Assembly (NCBI GenBank): GCA_029448655.1
Contig: JACCLO010000003.1
Location: 1,612,001 to 1,676,000 of the forward strand
DNA length: 64,000 bases
From: Wolfiporia cocos
Lineage: Eukaryota; Basidiomycota; Agaricomycetes; Polyporales; Phaeolaceae
Direction of reading: 5' to 3'
Part shown: positions 46,790-58,354 of the stretch, one piece after another
Position numbering within the stretch: the stretch's first letter is position 1
Layout of the letters: each line of letters starts with the position of its first letter
Position numbers and translations under genes: made by a program
The notes under the pieces: model-generated
Told to the model about the DNA's origin: nothing
The model's input: the letters and a program-made list of their open reading frames with translations, nothing else
Database searches by the model: none

Positions 46790-47382
46790 GTGTACGGCTC
46801 TTGGATTTGAGGCCTGAGGTCCCCGGTGTGAGTGGATCTCTGGAATGGCTGTTTGCAAAGCTGATCCCTCCCAGCTTGTATACCAATGTGACCTGAAAAA
46901 ATCAAATTAGGGTCAAGTGTACTTCTTTTCAATCGCCGTATATGGTCTTCTGTGCTCTGTGTACTACTGCATGCACTGTACATTCTGAGACCAAAATCAG
47001 CTAGGATAAGTTCATTTTGCGGTTCTCTGCAGATCCATGGTATCATTATAGTACTACTTGCCAACGCACCTGTGCCAATACATAAACATTGTGCAGATCA
47101 TAGTCTGCCGGGCATGGTTCCATGTATGCAAGAGCATCATTTCACTCACAAAGTAATCATACACCACATTATTATCGGGCCCTGTGGCATATTACGTAAT
47201 AGTGCCAATTGTTCAGCGCTAGTGCACTCAGCCATCGACGAGACGGCGATTCATCTTGACGTCTTAACCCCCAACACGCATCGCAACAAGTGAACACAAA
47301 TCATTTGTAAGCTATTTGCTTCTCGTTTGAGCCTTTCTCGTCACATTCATTCTGAAGGCAAGGGTATCACACAGCTTGTAAG
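46790..47382. other. Intergenic with a BTB fragment
   Basis: It separates two plus-strand double-BTB genes. Apart from the fragment at 47092-47150, nothing was recognised. Confidence 0.4.
47092..47150 (+). pseudogene. Short BTB fragment
   Basis: The frame 'FHVCKSIISL' (47118-47147) matches 'FHVYKSIISL' in the second BTB of the next gene at about 48081-48110, with near-identical DNA (CATGTATGCAAGAGCATC against CATGTATACAAGAGCATC). The bases before it also resemble that gene with a small deletion. It is a remnant of a lost copy or a small local duplication. Confidence 0.6.
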
Positions 47383-48940
47383 ATGGCTCAATCAGGAACA
47401 GATCAGCCTTCGAGTCCTGAAACTCGCACTGCATCTCATCCTTTCGACGACAGAAATGCGGACGTAATCCTACACTCGTCGGATGGCGTAGATTTCTACG
47501 TCTACCGTACCATCTTGATCCTAGCATCTCCATTCTTCAGATCAATGTTTTCTCTTCCCCAATCCGAGATCAGCGAACCCTGCCAAGTGGTGCCAGTCAC
47601 GGAGGATAGTAGGACCATAGAGAGTCTTCTCCGTATATGTTATCCTATCAAAGATCCTGTCATCGATGACGCGCGGCATGCTCTCGCGGTATTCGGAGCG
47701 GCAAACAAGTACGAAATGGAGGTAGCGACAATCTTTATGAGCAAGGCGATGTCAACCATCGTCGAATTGGAGCCCTTGCTTATCTACGCGGTTGCCTGCA
47801 AGAATGGGTATGAGGAGCTGGCGGGACAAGCAGCTAGACAGGTTGTTGTGCGGGGTGTCATTAAAAATGCGTATCTTCCGGAGGTGGAAGAGATGTCGGC
47901 TGGCTGCTATCACAGGCTACTGAAGCTAAAGCAAATAGGTGTCGGCAGGGCCAGCGAGATTGGCCCATTTTGCGGTGCTTCCCACGGTCGCAATACCAGT
48001 CATTCTTCAGTCACCGACTCCGCTCTGTTTGGTCGCCAGGATGCGGACGTTGTACTGGTGGCTTCGGATTTGACGCGCTTTCATGTATACAAGAGCATCA
48101 TTTCACTTGCGTCACCCCGTCTCCAAACACTCATCGCGGAAGCGGAGATTCTGCGTCATGGTCCACAAGGCAGCAGCGATCACACGTCGTTAACTACGCT
48201 CACCCTGCAGCTTCCGGTGGATAGCAAGACACTAGAGCTGCTTCTTGCGCTCTGCGATCCGGCTGGCACACCCATATTAGACGATACTGCTCTCATTTTC
48301 CGGGCACTCGACGAGGCATGCAGATACGAGATGCATAAAGCCACTTGGATTCTGCGACAGCAATTTCAGCGGCTCATGACTACCGATACCCTGTCTTTCT
48401 ATCTTTGGGCGGCGTCATACAAACAAGAAGAACCAGCCACTAAAGCCGCCAAGCTACTGCTATCGCATACCATGGAGGAACTAGCAGGACTGTATACAGA
48501 CGATATGGAATCGGTATCTGCAGGCCCCTACTACCGCCTGCTTCGTTATCATGAAGAATGCTGTGCCAAAATCAGTGCCCTCGAGGATTGGTCCCCGTCT
48601 ACCATCCCTTATCCAGACTGCTCGGATTGTGGTTGGCGTGGCACATGGGATCACTGGAGCACTAACTACTTGAGGACCATTCCTGAGAGACTCAGCCGGA
48701 GACCTTCACCAACAATCTTCGATGGAGGATTTGGTTTCTCAGAAATTGTGCAGGCTGCAAACCAATCATGCTCGAGCTGTGCGCAGAATTACCCCGGTAT
48801 CGTGTCGTTCAGCAAAAACATTGGTGAGAAGATAGATGAGCATATTTCTGAGGTATGCACTTAGCAGTATGGTATTTAACTGGTTACTGAGTAGCTGATT
48901 AAACCAGGTAAAATTGATCTCGGTTGAATCTAACGAGTAG
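47383..48940 (+). CDS. Double-BTB domain protein
   Basis: Exons 47383-48852 and 48908-48940, 55-nt intron, 500 residues. First BTB: 'NADVILHSSDGVDFYVYRTI', 'SPFFRSMFSLPQSEISEPCQ', 'LLRICYPIKDPVI'. Linker: 'SAGCYHRLLKLKQIGVGRA'. Second BTB from about residue 220: 'DADVVLVASDLTRFHVYKSI', 'LELLLALCDPAGTPIL'. Two Cys pairs, CSDC and CSSC, follow in the last 100 residues. The tail exon encodes 'VKLISVESNE'; the frameshifted neighbour upstream has 'VKLDL' at the same place, so the two tandem genes are close relatives. The gene is intact. No catalytic domain is present, so a protein-binding role is the only safe inference. Confidence 0.86.
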
Positions 48941-49327
48941 ATTTCTTAGATCAATGCTGGGGTATCTGCATGATGGCGTTCGAATGCTTTACCCTCGCGT
49001 ATGATTTCTCAGTTTGCATGGGTCGACGACAGAATCCTTCCGAGTGCGACTCTGACACTGCGTCTCCTATGTGACTTCCTTTGGAAATTTTCTCCACAAT
49101 GAGTGCGGCGGAATTCTATCTGTTTTGTATCTAGATTGGCTTGCTTTGGCTGAGCACTCATAGAGGAGTAAGGCAGCACTCTACAAGGGTGAGACCCAGT
49201 GAGCATTAATGCATTCCGAGAACTGTCGCGGTGACGCCATTCCGTGACCGCAATGAAGCTGAACACGTGCTACCATTTCGTAACGTAACTGAGTCTGCAA
49301 CGCGGCTTCACCTTCCTCAGTACTGTG
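48941..49327. other. Short intergenic spacer
   Basis: Between the double-BTB gene and cardiolipin synthase. It should contain the latter's promoter. Nothing specific recognised. Confidence 0.4.
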
Positions 49328-50446
49328 ATGTCCGCGCGGCTATATTCACGCTCCCAGTTGTGCCGCTCCTTCCTTCCCATGGGTTCAAGATCATCCGGCA
49401 TTCCTACATGCCACCTCACTGCGCATGGACGATTTTATGTCCACGCAAAGCCGAACATTTCGATCAGGCCATTGTTTACGAGCAGCTTCTGGCGGAATGG
49501 CGATCAGAATAAGGCCCCACAAAGAAATGAAGAGCATCGGAGCGTTCTGCATGAAAATATTTACACTATTCCGAATTTCCTGACTGTCTCACGCATTGTC
49601 GCTTGTCCCGTGCTCGGCTGGGCGATTGTTCACGACAACTTCGAGTTTGCTACCGCGCTGCTCGTCTACGCAGGTCTGACGGACACGGTCTGCTTGCATT
49701 TTCTATCTCTCAGGTTGCTCACTCTCGAGCCTGTCTCTGATTCCCAAGGTGGACGGCTTCATAGCGCGCAGGTTCAAGATGACGTCTGTCCTCGGCACCA
49801 TCCTCGACCCGGCTGCTGACAAGGCTCTCATGACTACGCTGACTGTGACACTTGCAATGAAGCAGATGATTCCAGGCGCGTATACCACAGCGACTTGTAG
49901 CTGTCGCAGGTCATTAATAATTGAGCAGCTCCCTTGGCGGTCGTCATTCTTGGGCGAGACGTCCTCCTCAGCTTGTCAGCGTTCTACATACGGTATACGT
50001 CTCTCCCTCCACCGGTTCGTAAACGTACCGCTCTTCTTCAAGATCATGTCAAATCTTGTTCATAGAAAACTTTCGGTCGTTACTGGGATATGTCAATCCC
50101 GTCCGCTGAAGTTCACCCTACCAAGATTAGCAAGGTCAGTAGTCTCTTGTATCAATACGATTCCATGAGAGCTACATCCACGATTCCTACAGGTGAACAC
50201 GCTGTTACAATTGATGTTAATGGCATCCACGACTATTGCACCTGTGTTACCTATCGATCTTTCTCCTGCTCTGCATGCATTCCAGTGAGTGTTCAACACA
50301 TCTTATGCTAGTGAACTAGGATGTGCATTCCATCCAACAGGTGGGTCGTCGCGACAACAACAATCTGGAGCGGCGCGTCCTACCTCTTTAGCAAAGATAC
50401 TGTACGAGTAGTCGTCGGAAAACGCAAGACACCTCCATCATCATGA
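49328..50446 (+). CDS. CRD1: Cardiolipin synthase (CDP-alcohol phosphatidyltransferase)
   Basis: Six exons: 49328-49687, 49749-49875, 49929-50014, 50066-50134, 50193-50284, 50341-50446; 279 residues. It joins CDP-diacylglycerol and phosphatidylglycerol into cardiolipin in the inner mitochondrial membrane. The CDP-alcohol transferase motif D-x2-D-G-x2-A-R-x8-G-x3-D-x3-D is complete: Asp119, Asp122, Gly123, Ala126, Arg127, Gly136, Asp140, Asp144 ('DTVDGFIARRF', 'GTILDPAADK'). Then come membrane helices ('PLAVVILGRDVLLSLSAFYI') and the family block 'KTFGRYWDMSIPSAEVHPTK'. The first 80 residues are basic and Ser-rich, fitting a mitochondrial targeting sequence. The second intron starts with GC (AG|GCGCGT) in place of GT, which is needed to keep 'MIPAPLAVV'. 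A three-base later or earlier acceptor is also possible there. Confidence 0.9.
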
Positions 50447-50618
50447 CCAGAAGTCTATCTGTAACTCCTGAACAGTCAAGTATCCATACATAATGTACAG
50501 TCCCACCATAATAATAACGATACATCAATTGGTAATTGCAATGGATGCGTCTGATAGCTAGTTCAAAACATCAGATTCAGATCACGCTGACATCCAGCCC
50601 CTGCGGCACAAAGACAAT

Positions 50619-53600
50619 CTATGAATCAGGAGCTGGATCCTGGACCGACACCCTCCGGCGCCGTACGTCTTGCAATGCAGAAATGAGCGCAGGTCTGGAC
50701 GAGGACTCTTCTCGCCATGTGTCGCTCGCACGCCTGTCGTGGGTACTTCATCAATCAAACCGGCTCGACAAGAGATGCGGATACGTACTTTGCACGCAAT
50801 ATGAATATGACCGACAGAGCGGCACTTCTTAGCGTCCGCCGCTTGGGTGGGTCCGCAGCGGGGTCAGTAGTCGGGAAGCCGATCCGCGCTATTGAAGCAA
50901 GGATCATTTGCTCGCTGCAGTCCATGGTGAAGCAATGTCAGCAGTGTCCGCTTTGCATGGCAGAGACTCACTTCCGCTCTAGGCGTGCGAGCAAGGCCAG
51001 CAAGTAATGCTTCTGAAACCCGAGGTCGTTCCGCATCATGCTCTCCCTCGTGAACTTGGCTTTGAGGTACCGGATCTGCGTCATCAAGCCCTTGCACTCC
51101 TTGTTGTGCTGGACTCTGATGTCGGCGATCTGCTGACCGTCGCTGCCAAAGACATCAGCAAGCGCACTCCCACAACAAGCAAAGCGAACTCACGCGCCGC
51201 ACACATGGTTGCGCATCTGGTCATCCACCGCTAGGCCCCTCTCACGTTCGCCCTCCAGCTCCTCCTTGAGCAAGCGGATCGTGGCCTGCGTTTGCTTCTG
51301 CGCGCGTTCTGCCTGCGCGCGCTCTAAGCCTCGCTCCTCCTCTGCGCGCTCCTTATGCGCACGCAGCAGCTTCAAGTCGCGCCCGAACGCCTCTGCGTCA
51401 CGGCGTACGCGCCGAAGATCCGCTTCGAGTGCTTCGACGGTGCGTGCGACGTCGCCTTGCTCATCCGTGAGACGCGCCTTCTCTGACTGCACACGCACGA
51501 GCTCGTCCGCCTGGCTCGAGAGCGCACGTCGCAAGTCGTCGATCTCCAGCAGACGCAGGTTGAGCTGGTGCCGGTGCTCGTCGTGCGACTGTTGCGAAGC
51601 GGCGTGTTCGTCCTGAAGCTTCTTCATACGCTATGTGCATCCAAATGGATCAATGTCCGTGTATTCCAACGATCAATGCACTTACATCTGAGAGTTTTGC
51701 GTATCTGCCTTGCAACTCCTTGTAGTCTGTCGCAAGGATGAGTCGCTCTTGGCGCAACTGCTCGATTGACTCTGCATTCTCAGTAACCTTATTCTCGAGC
51801 AAACGAGCCCTCTGGTCAGCATTTGCATTCGCTAATAAAGGATTAGCTCATCCAATAGTTTCGCAACTAACTTGTCACTTACAACGAAGCTCAGTTCCCA
51901 ACTTATGTTTCTCGTCTTTGAGACGTTGCAGGTGCTGCTTAACCTCTGTCATGTCCTACCATGCGAGGTTCAGCTTCGAGACTTATTTATTCGGCGGCGA
52001 CGTACGGATTCAGTTTTGCGCAGTTGAAGCATGACTTCATCCTTCTCGCGTTGCGCACGGGATTGCTCCGCTGTAAGTGATCTTAGGCGGGAACGTTCCG
52101 TCTGCAGCTCGTTCTCGAGGTCGCCAATGATTCGTCTCGCTTGCTCAAGCTCCTGGAGCCTGGTCAGCACAACAAATAGCCAGCCCTTATTAGTCGACTT
52201 ACTCCTTGGATGCCCACCCGAACCCTCTCTCCCGCTCGCTCACTCTCGATGATCTTAAGCATCTCGTTCTTCGTGTCTCGTACCTGCGCATTGAGGCGGT
52301 TTGCGGCATCCTCAAGGACGGCTTTCTCCTCAAGTAATTGACGCTTCTCCCCTTCCCACGTCTTGCGCATGGCTGATAGCTGCACGTTGACTTTTCTAAG
52401 GTCAGCGCGCAAGGACTCGCTTATCTTGCTTGGCGGCGTCGGAGGCTCTGACGGCAATGTCATATTCGACACATCCATCAACGAGCTACGGAGATCTATT
52501 TAGCCCACAGTCAACAACAGATGCGCACCAGCTGAGCTTACCTTTCATCGCCCTCATGCGTCTTCTGGAAGCCACGCAGATCAACTTTGGTACGGCATTT
52601 CTTGCAACGCACTCTCTGCAGGCGCTCAAGGCGCCGTCCTTCCCTGCGTGACAGTCTGGCAACCTGATCTTCCAAACTTATGATCTTGCTACGAGCATCT
52701 TCAAGCTGTTGAGTCAAGCCCACAGCACCTAGATCCGCATTCCCGAGTTTATCTAGCTTGTCATCAATGCTCTCGTTGGCACGGTCAAGTTCCTGCTGCA
52801 ACCTAGCAATTTCTGCTATTAGCGGAGTGACAGTAGGATCGTTCACGGTGCTTTGCAACCATGATAGCTGTAAATACGGCTGTTAGTCGAATAGCGAGTC
52901 CCGAGTTAAGCGCTCACATCTCGCAACGGGCCGCCTGGAGTCTTCGGGCTCTGCACCATGAGTGGCGAAAGGATCTTCTGTTGTACTGGCGAGATACCGT
53001 TGGGAACAGCGAGCTTGCTGGGCGTGCGCACTGATGCATGTTGAGATCTGAGCGACTTGATCCTCTCCAGTAGTCCGTCCCTTTCCTTCTCGAGGAGCTC
53101 AATCTTCGCGTCCTTAGCTTTATCAATTGCCTTGCGAGCAGGGGACTGCTGGACCAAGGCACTGAGACGAGCAATTTCCCTGTGAGCGTCGTCGAGGTCC
53201 CCTTCGAGAGCCTCGATCTCGGCTTGCAGTTCGATAATATGCTCATCTTGAGACGTGTCAACCCTCGATCTCGAACGGTCTTGTCGCCGCTCCCTTTCTG
53301 CGAGGCGCTCCAGCTCAGCTAGCTTGGCTTTCAGAGCAGTGATTTCCTCTTGATCGGCCATCATCTTTGTCTCAGCAGCTTCAAGCGCCTCCTCCATCTG
53401 CCGCGAGAGCTCATTGGCCTTGTCCACTTCATCTGACATCTTGTCGGCATCCGCTTTGACTTGGTCGAGCTCATCCGACATCGCTTCAATCTGCATATGA
53501 GCCTCGGCCAGCTGTGACTCGAGTGATTCGATGCGCTCAACCGCGGAGGTGGCATCCTCGTCGACTTGAGCCACATACTGCTTCGCTTCGTGCAGCTCCT

Positions 53601-56178
53601 CTTGAGCCTTCTGAAGGTCTGCCTTTAATGATCTGATTCGACCCTGAGCATCGTCAGCATCAGAGGAGTGAGCTTGCAAATCGTTCCTAAGACCGGCATT
53701 TGAAGACTTTTCCTCGCGAAGCTGCTTCTCGAGGTCATCGATCTTCTCGTCCGCTCTCATCACTTCCTCCTCGAGCCCCCTGATCTGCATATTCGCGTTC
53801 CTCAGTTCGCCGCCGACTTGGGAAAGACGCTCATTCATCGCATTGAGCTCTCCACCGAGTTCACGGCCATTCTTCAGTGCATCTTCGGCTTTCTTGACCC
53901 GCTCCTCCAGCATTTTTCGGTCCCCAAGCGCCATCTCTAAGCGCTGCTCCGCTTCTCTGATCGCCTCTGCCTTCTGACGCTGGGCGTCATTGGCATCCCG
54001 CTGTGCTTGATGCAGTTTATTCTCCAGCTCTTGTATGATGTTTGACACGCCCTTTTCGACCTCTGCCATCCGGGACCTCCACCTCTCCTTGTCCCTCGTT
54101 CTCTCGCCCTGTTCATCCTCAAGAGCCCGTTGTGCCTTCTCTTTCTCAACGGTGGTTCGCTGCAGATCGGCCTTCAACCTTTCCACCGTTTCGTCGAGTG
54201 CCGCCTTCTCCTCAATCCACCTATCCTCCGCCACATCCGGCAGCCCGCCATTTGGACTCACGCTGACGCGCCGCCCTCCCGAGCTGGAGCTCGATCTCCT
54301 CCCGCCCGACTGGGGCGCACTCTGCGGCGAGTCGGACTGTTGCACGCCTTCGGGTGGCCTCGCGTACTTCTCCTCGTACGTCTTGAGCCTCATAACGAGC
54401 GTCTCGTTTTCCTGCTGCAGACGGCGGTTCAGCCCATGCAGGTAGGTGTTGAGCTTGTTCGCGTTGAACCGGCCCACGCCGTGCCCACGCTCGCCAAGGC
54501 CGAGCACGGGGTCGAACGACGCGTTCGCGCGCGCATGCGTCGTGAGGTCGTGCGAGGACGCAGACGACACGAACGACGCCTGCTCCGCCCCCGAGTCGTA
54601 CTGCGGCTGCGGCGGGTCCTCCCCAGGTAGTGACTCCCCTGCGAGCTCCGAGTCCGCGGCGGACTGCGAGTCAGAGGGCTCCGGGAATGCCTGCGCGAGC
54701 GGGTGCGACGCGCGCCGGTGCGCGTGTGGCCGGGGCGTCACCCCCGCGAACGCAGCCTGCAGGTTCACCCCCGGCGTCATCGGCAGCCCGCTTGCGGAAC
54801 GGTGGGGGTGCGGGGTGTGCCTCATCTTTGGGCGTGCGGTGGAGTTGATTACAGAGAGCAGGAACGACCGCTTGTGCGCATGGGGCGTCGCAGGGTCCTC
54901 TGCTTCGTACTTCTGTGTGGAGTCTTCTGGGGGCTCCTCTTCCTCTTCCTCGATGTCTGCAAACGAGACTCTGGGTCTGGGTGTCGACACGGGAAGCGCA
55001 GCGGCGAAGCGTGCTCTGGGCCGCAGCTGAAGGGCTGGCGTCGGTGTGAGAACCGCTGAGGGGGCAGGCGACGAAAGCAAAGCCGAACGCAGTGCGTCCA
55101 CGTCGTCATGCGCAATCGGGACAGGCGGGTCGGATGAGAACGTCGGGTCTCGCTCGTCCTCTTGCTCCTGTCCGCTGACGTCTTGCGCACGCGAGAATGT
55201 GTCTGTGAAGTTCATTGTCCCCTGAGAGGATTCTTCCTGATGCACTACTGGATTGACGTCCTCGTTGGCATTTTCTCGTACTACAGTCTGTTCTTGAGTA
55301 GATGAGGCTGCAGCGGGAGATGGATTGTTGGACGGTGGCAGAGGTACGGAAGCCGCTACCGGAGATGTAGCGAAGGAGTGAGAGTGTGCAAGGGAGCGCC
55401 CGCTATGCGGAGTAGAGTTCGAGGTGGAGGAGGAAGGAGATGGTGTTGCGCGAGTGAGAGACGGTGTACGAGTACGGGACGGTGGACGTCTGATGGAAAC
55501 ATTGCGCATCTTGTCGAAGGGTGACGGCTACAGTGCATTTGAGAGGTGTGTTTTACAGCTTGCATAGTTGAAGCGTACCTTCCGCTCCGACCGCAGGCTC
55601 ACCGAATAGTCGTACCTCTTGTGAGGGGTATCTTGGTCGTCTCGCCTTGGCGAGTTCGAACGACTCACCAGCTGCAGGGCGCTCGAGGTATCAATTTCAC
55701 CCTTTATTTGAGCCGCGTCTTCAGGAACGAATGCTGGCTTGGAGTTCCCCATCGGCAGTGAGTTGTCTGAATCACTCTGGACGTCAAGATCTCCCTCCTC
55801 AATGCCACGCATGTCGGGCAAGCTAGGAATCGCGCTGACGTCAAACGTTTCTTCTGGTGGTTGCCGCGATGAGCTTCTTCGAGAGCCAGATGAAGCGGAT
55901 TTATTCGTGCGAGATGCAAGCGAGTGCGCAAAGCGTACGGTGCTGGATGTACCTGAAGGGGCACGGATCGTCGTCATCGTGTGTGCAGACTGTGTGGCAG
56001 GAGTAGAGTGAATGGGTAGTATGTTTTGATAAAGGCCAACAGATTCGTCATTAGATTCCGACTCTTGCTCCTCCGAGTCTTCAAGACCAGGTAGGGAAGG
56101 CAAAGATGGCATATCTTGCCCTTCGACCGCCTCGATGCGGCGCAAGACCCTTGAGGGTGTTTCGAGCATTGTAGCCAT
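50619..56178 (-). CDS. Pericentrin-like spindle pole body protein (PACT domain)
   Basis: Eleven exons: 55579-56178, 52918-55527, 52542-52867, 52203-52485, 52006-52152, 51883-51955, 51686-51831, 51194-51630, 50972-51142, 50789-50914, 50619-50745; 1681 residues, all phases consistent. The first 550 residues are disordered and Ser/Pro-rich. Then 'RFNANKLNTYLHGLNRRLQQ' opens about 900 residues of coiled coil. Near the C-terminus 'LMTQIRYLKAKFTRESMMRN' and 'DLGFQKHYLLALLARLER' form the PACT domain, which anchors pericentrin, S. pombe Pcp1 and related proteins to the centrosome or spindle pole body via calmodulin. The family recruits gamma-tubulin complexes for spindle assembly. I did not see a clear CM1 gamma-tubulin-binding motif. 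A 'CKKCRTKVDLRGF' patch interrupts the coil. The tail ('ISALQDVRRRRVSV') is basic. One 43-nt intron is shorter than usual. Confidence 0.88.
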
Positions 56179-57187
56179 GCTGTGCTAAAATGTGACCTAA
56201 ATGAAGAATATGTCCCTAGCTGTACCGGAGGGTCCATCAACAGAGACAGTCAGCATGCATTTTGTCAGACAGCTGACCTTCGCAATTCTGAGTCTACCGA
56301 AGGTACCCCAGCCTCCACGGTTACGTTCCCAACCACTCGTGCTTATGTGCAGCAGATTTCACTGCTAGACCACAGGTTAAGTGCAAGATGAGTATGAAGC
56401 CGAGGGAAGCAAGCGACAGCAGCCGGACCTGTACGAGACGACTTCGCTCAACACGCGACGCGACGCGACTCGAACAGCACGTGATCGGGAACCTAAGTGA
56501 GCCACAAGTGCCACATTCGTAACGTATACGATTGCCACATCACGCATACTCTTTCGTACAGCACATCTGCATACCAGAGAGCTAACGCACTATCTTTTCC
56601 GAGAATCAGACAGCAAGATAGCACTTATAGCATAGGCAATGCATGTTAGCAGAAAGAAGACGATCTCAATACCTAGTATAAGCAGCGCAATCATTGCAGT
56701 CGACACGACTACTCAGGCCTGACGTAAGTGCCACACTGGCGTGACTCGGATTAGAATATTTACACTCAGTGGCTCAAGTGGCAGCGGTTGCATCATGTGG
56801 CTTGTTGCGCAAATCGTAGTGATCTGTAGCATGCCTGAGCCAGCAAAGGTCACGAACCGGGGGCTTGAAGCTTGATACTCATCGCCATCTATAGCACCCG
56901 CAGGGCCGCAGATTAGATGTTGAAACACAGGCTGTTGACAATGCTCTCTACATTGTTTCTGATCAAAGTATCGCAGGTGGTGCTGGCAATAGACAGGAAC
57001 ACGGGGTCAGTCCGAGACATAGAAGCTGCAGATAGCAATATGATCTTGCGTATCGCACAAAACTCCACCTCCAGATCGATCCCTATCATAATGCAAGTGC
57101 ACTGCTGAATGCGCATGACAGCGTCATAACAGACTACAAAAGCGATCTCTGTCTGTGGGTTCATACAGGAGTCACACAGCAGTGCCA
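56179..57187. other. Intergenic, no gene seen
   Basis: Promoter side of the spindle-pole gene and 3' side of the next BTB gene. A 92-codon minus-strand frame at 56913-57191 has several Cys but no family match. Confidence 0.4.
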
Positions 57188-58354
57188 TCACCAGTTATTC
57201 CTAAATCTATAGGACTCAGCCTTGATCTCGAGCTGTACCTTGTGAAAGAAATGAGAAGACAATTGCAACAGGAAGTGAAGATCTACCACATATACCTCTG
57301 AAGTAACTCGATCAACCTCTGCTGCATACAGCTCAGTGAATGCTATTAGGTCTGGAAGAGCCTTGAATCTACAGATGGGGCATCTCAGCGCCTGTATCAC
57401 CGTAGAATCCGTCCCTGCTTGCAAGACTGCATTTCCGCACGGCCTAAGATCTGTGACCTGTCTCAGAATTGACATGTGATCATACCACCAAAGGGCAACA
57501 TTCCGCCATGATGCATAAATATTGATTCCCGTTACGGAGCACTGGTCACCTACACCGCGATGTTTATGCTCGGTGAACCATACCCAGTGCGTGCTTTTGA
57601 TCCAATCGAAGGTATTTGACACACGACCGGCGGAGTCACTGCATTTCTTGTGATAATCCAGCAAGCGGAAATAATCGCCGCCGGTGATATCCTCGAGTTC
57701 AGCGACATATTGGTCGTTCCGGATGCCGAGGGACAATGAGCACTTCGCGGCATAGCGGGCTTCCTCCTCCAGGCCCATTTGTAGCGCAATAGCGTACAAC
57801 CGGAGGGAGTGTTTCTCCGCGAGTTGTCGCATTTGGAGTCGCACGGCCTGAAGGATGCCGTCCATATCGTACTTCAGCACGGCTCGGAGCAGTGATTGCA
57901 GGCGGTCAACGTCGCTAATCGTTGGCTGAGGCAATGGATAGCAAAAGCGAAGCACCGTGTCCAACGTCAAGCTCGACTCTTCAACCTCTATCACCGGCAA
58001 GTCGTCCTTGAGCTCGTCAAGGCAGCTAGACTTCGCTTCGCCTGAACTAGGCTGCGGCAGGCTGAACATGCTCTCGAAGACGGGCGAAGCCTCCGCAAGG
58101 ATCGTTTTGTGCACGCGGAAGTCGACCGAGTCGGACGAGCGAAGGACAACATCGGCGGTCGACTTGTTGAACGGCGCTGACGCATTTGTGATCTGTGGCG
58201 TGCCATCAGGCCCAGCGGCGCAGGACGGAGAGGTCGCCATCCAGTCGGGTATCGATGCTTTACTGCGCGAAGATGAGACATGGTTGAAATCGCGTTCTAA
58301 TCGGGGACTCACATTCAGTTGCAGATGCGAAGTGGGTGGCTGAGAGTGGAACAT
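57188..58354 (-). CDS. BTB/POZ domain protein (single BTB)
   Basis: Exons 57296-58354 and 57188-57238, 57-nt intron. The frame gives 369 residues from the first Met and about 331 from the Met at 58240, which fits the paralogs better. BTB: 'TADVVLRSSDSVDFRVHKTI', 'SPVFESMFSLPQPSSGEAKS', 'LDTVLRFCYPLPQPTI'. Helical region: 'HSLRLYAIALQMGLEEEARY'. The C-terminus keeps one Cys pair (CPIC). The longest tail exon of the family encodes 'VQLEIKAESYRFRNNW'. The intron is in frame and stop-free, so retention would give a longer protein. It is closest in build to the single-BTB genes at 2832 and 9092. Function unknown. Confidence 0.85.
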   Translation of the reverse strand: MFHSQPPTSHLQLNVSPRLERDFNHVSSSRSKASIPDWMATSPSCAAGPDGTPQITNASAPFNKSTADVVLRSSDSVDFRVHKTILAEASPVFESMFSLPQPSSGEAKSSCLDELKDDLPVIEVEESSLTLDTVLRFCYPLPQPTISDVDRLQSLLRAVLKYDMDGILQAVRLQMRQLAEKHSLRLYAIALQMGLEEEARYAAKCSLSLGIRNDQYVAELEDITGGDYFRLLDYHKKCSDSAGRVSNTFDWIKSTHWVWFTEHKHRGVGDQCSVTGINIYASWRNVALWWYDHMSILRQVTDLRPCGNAVLQAGTDSTVIQALRCPICRFKALPDLIAFTELYAAEVDRVTSEVYVVDLHFLLQLSSHFFHKVQLEIKAESYRFRNNW

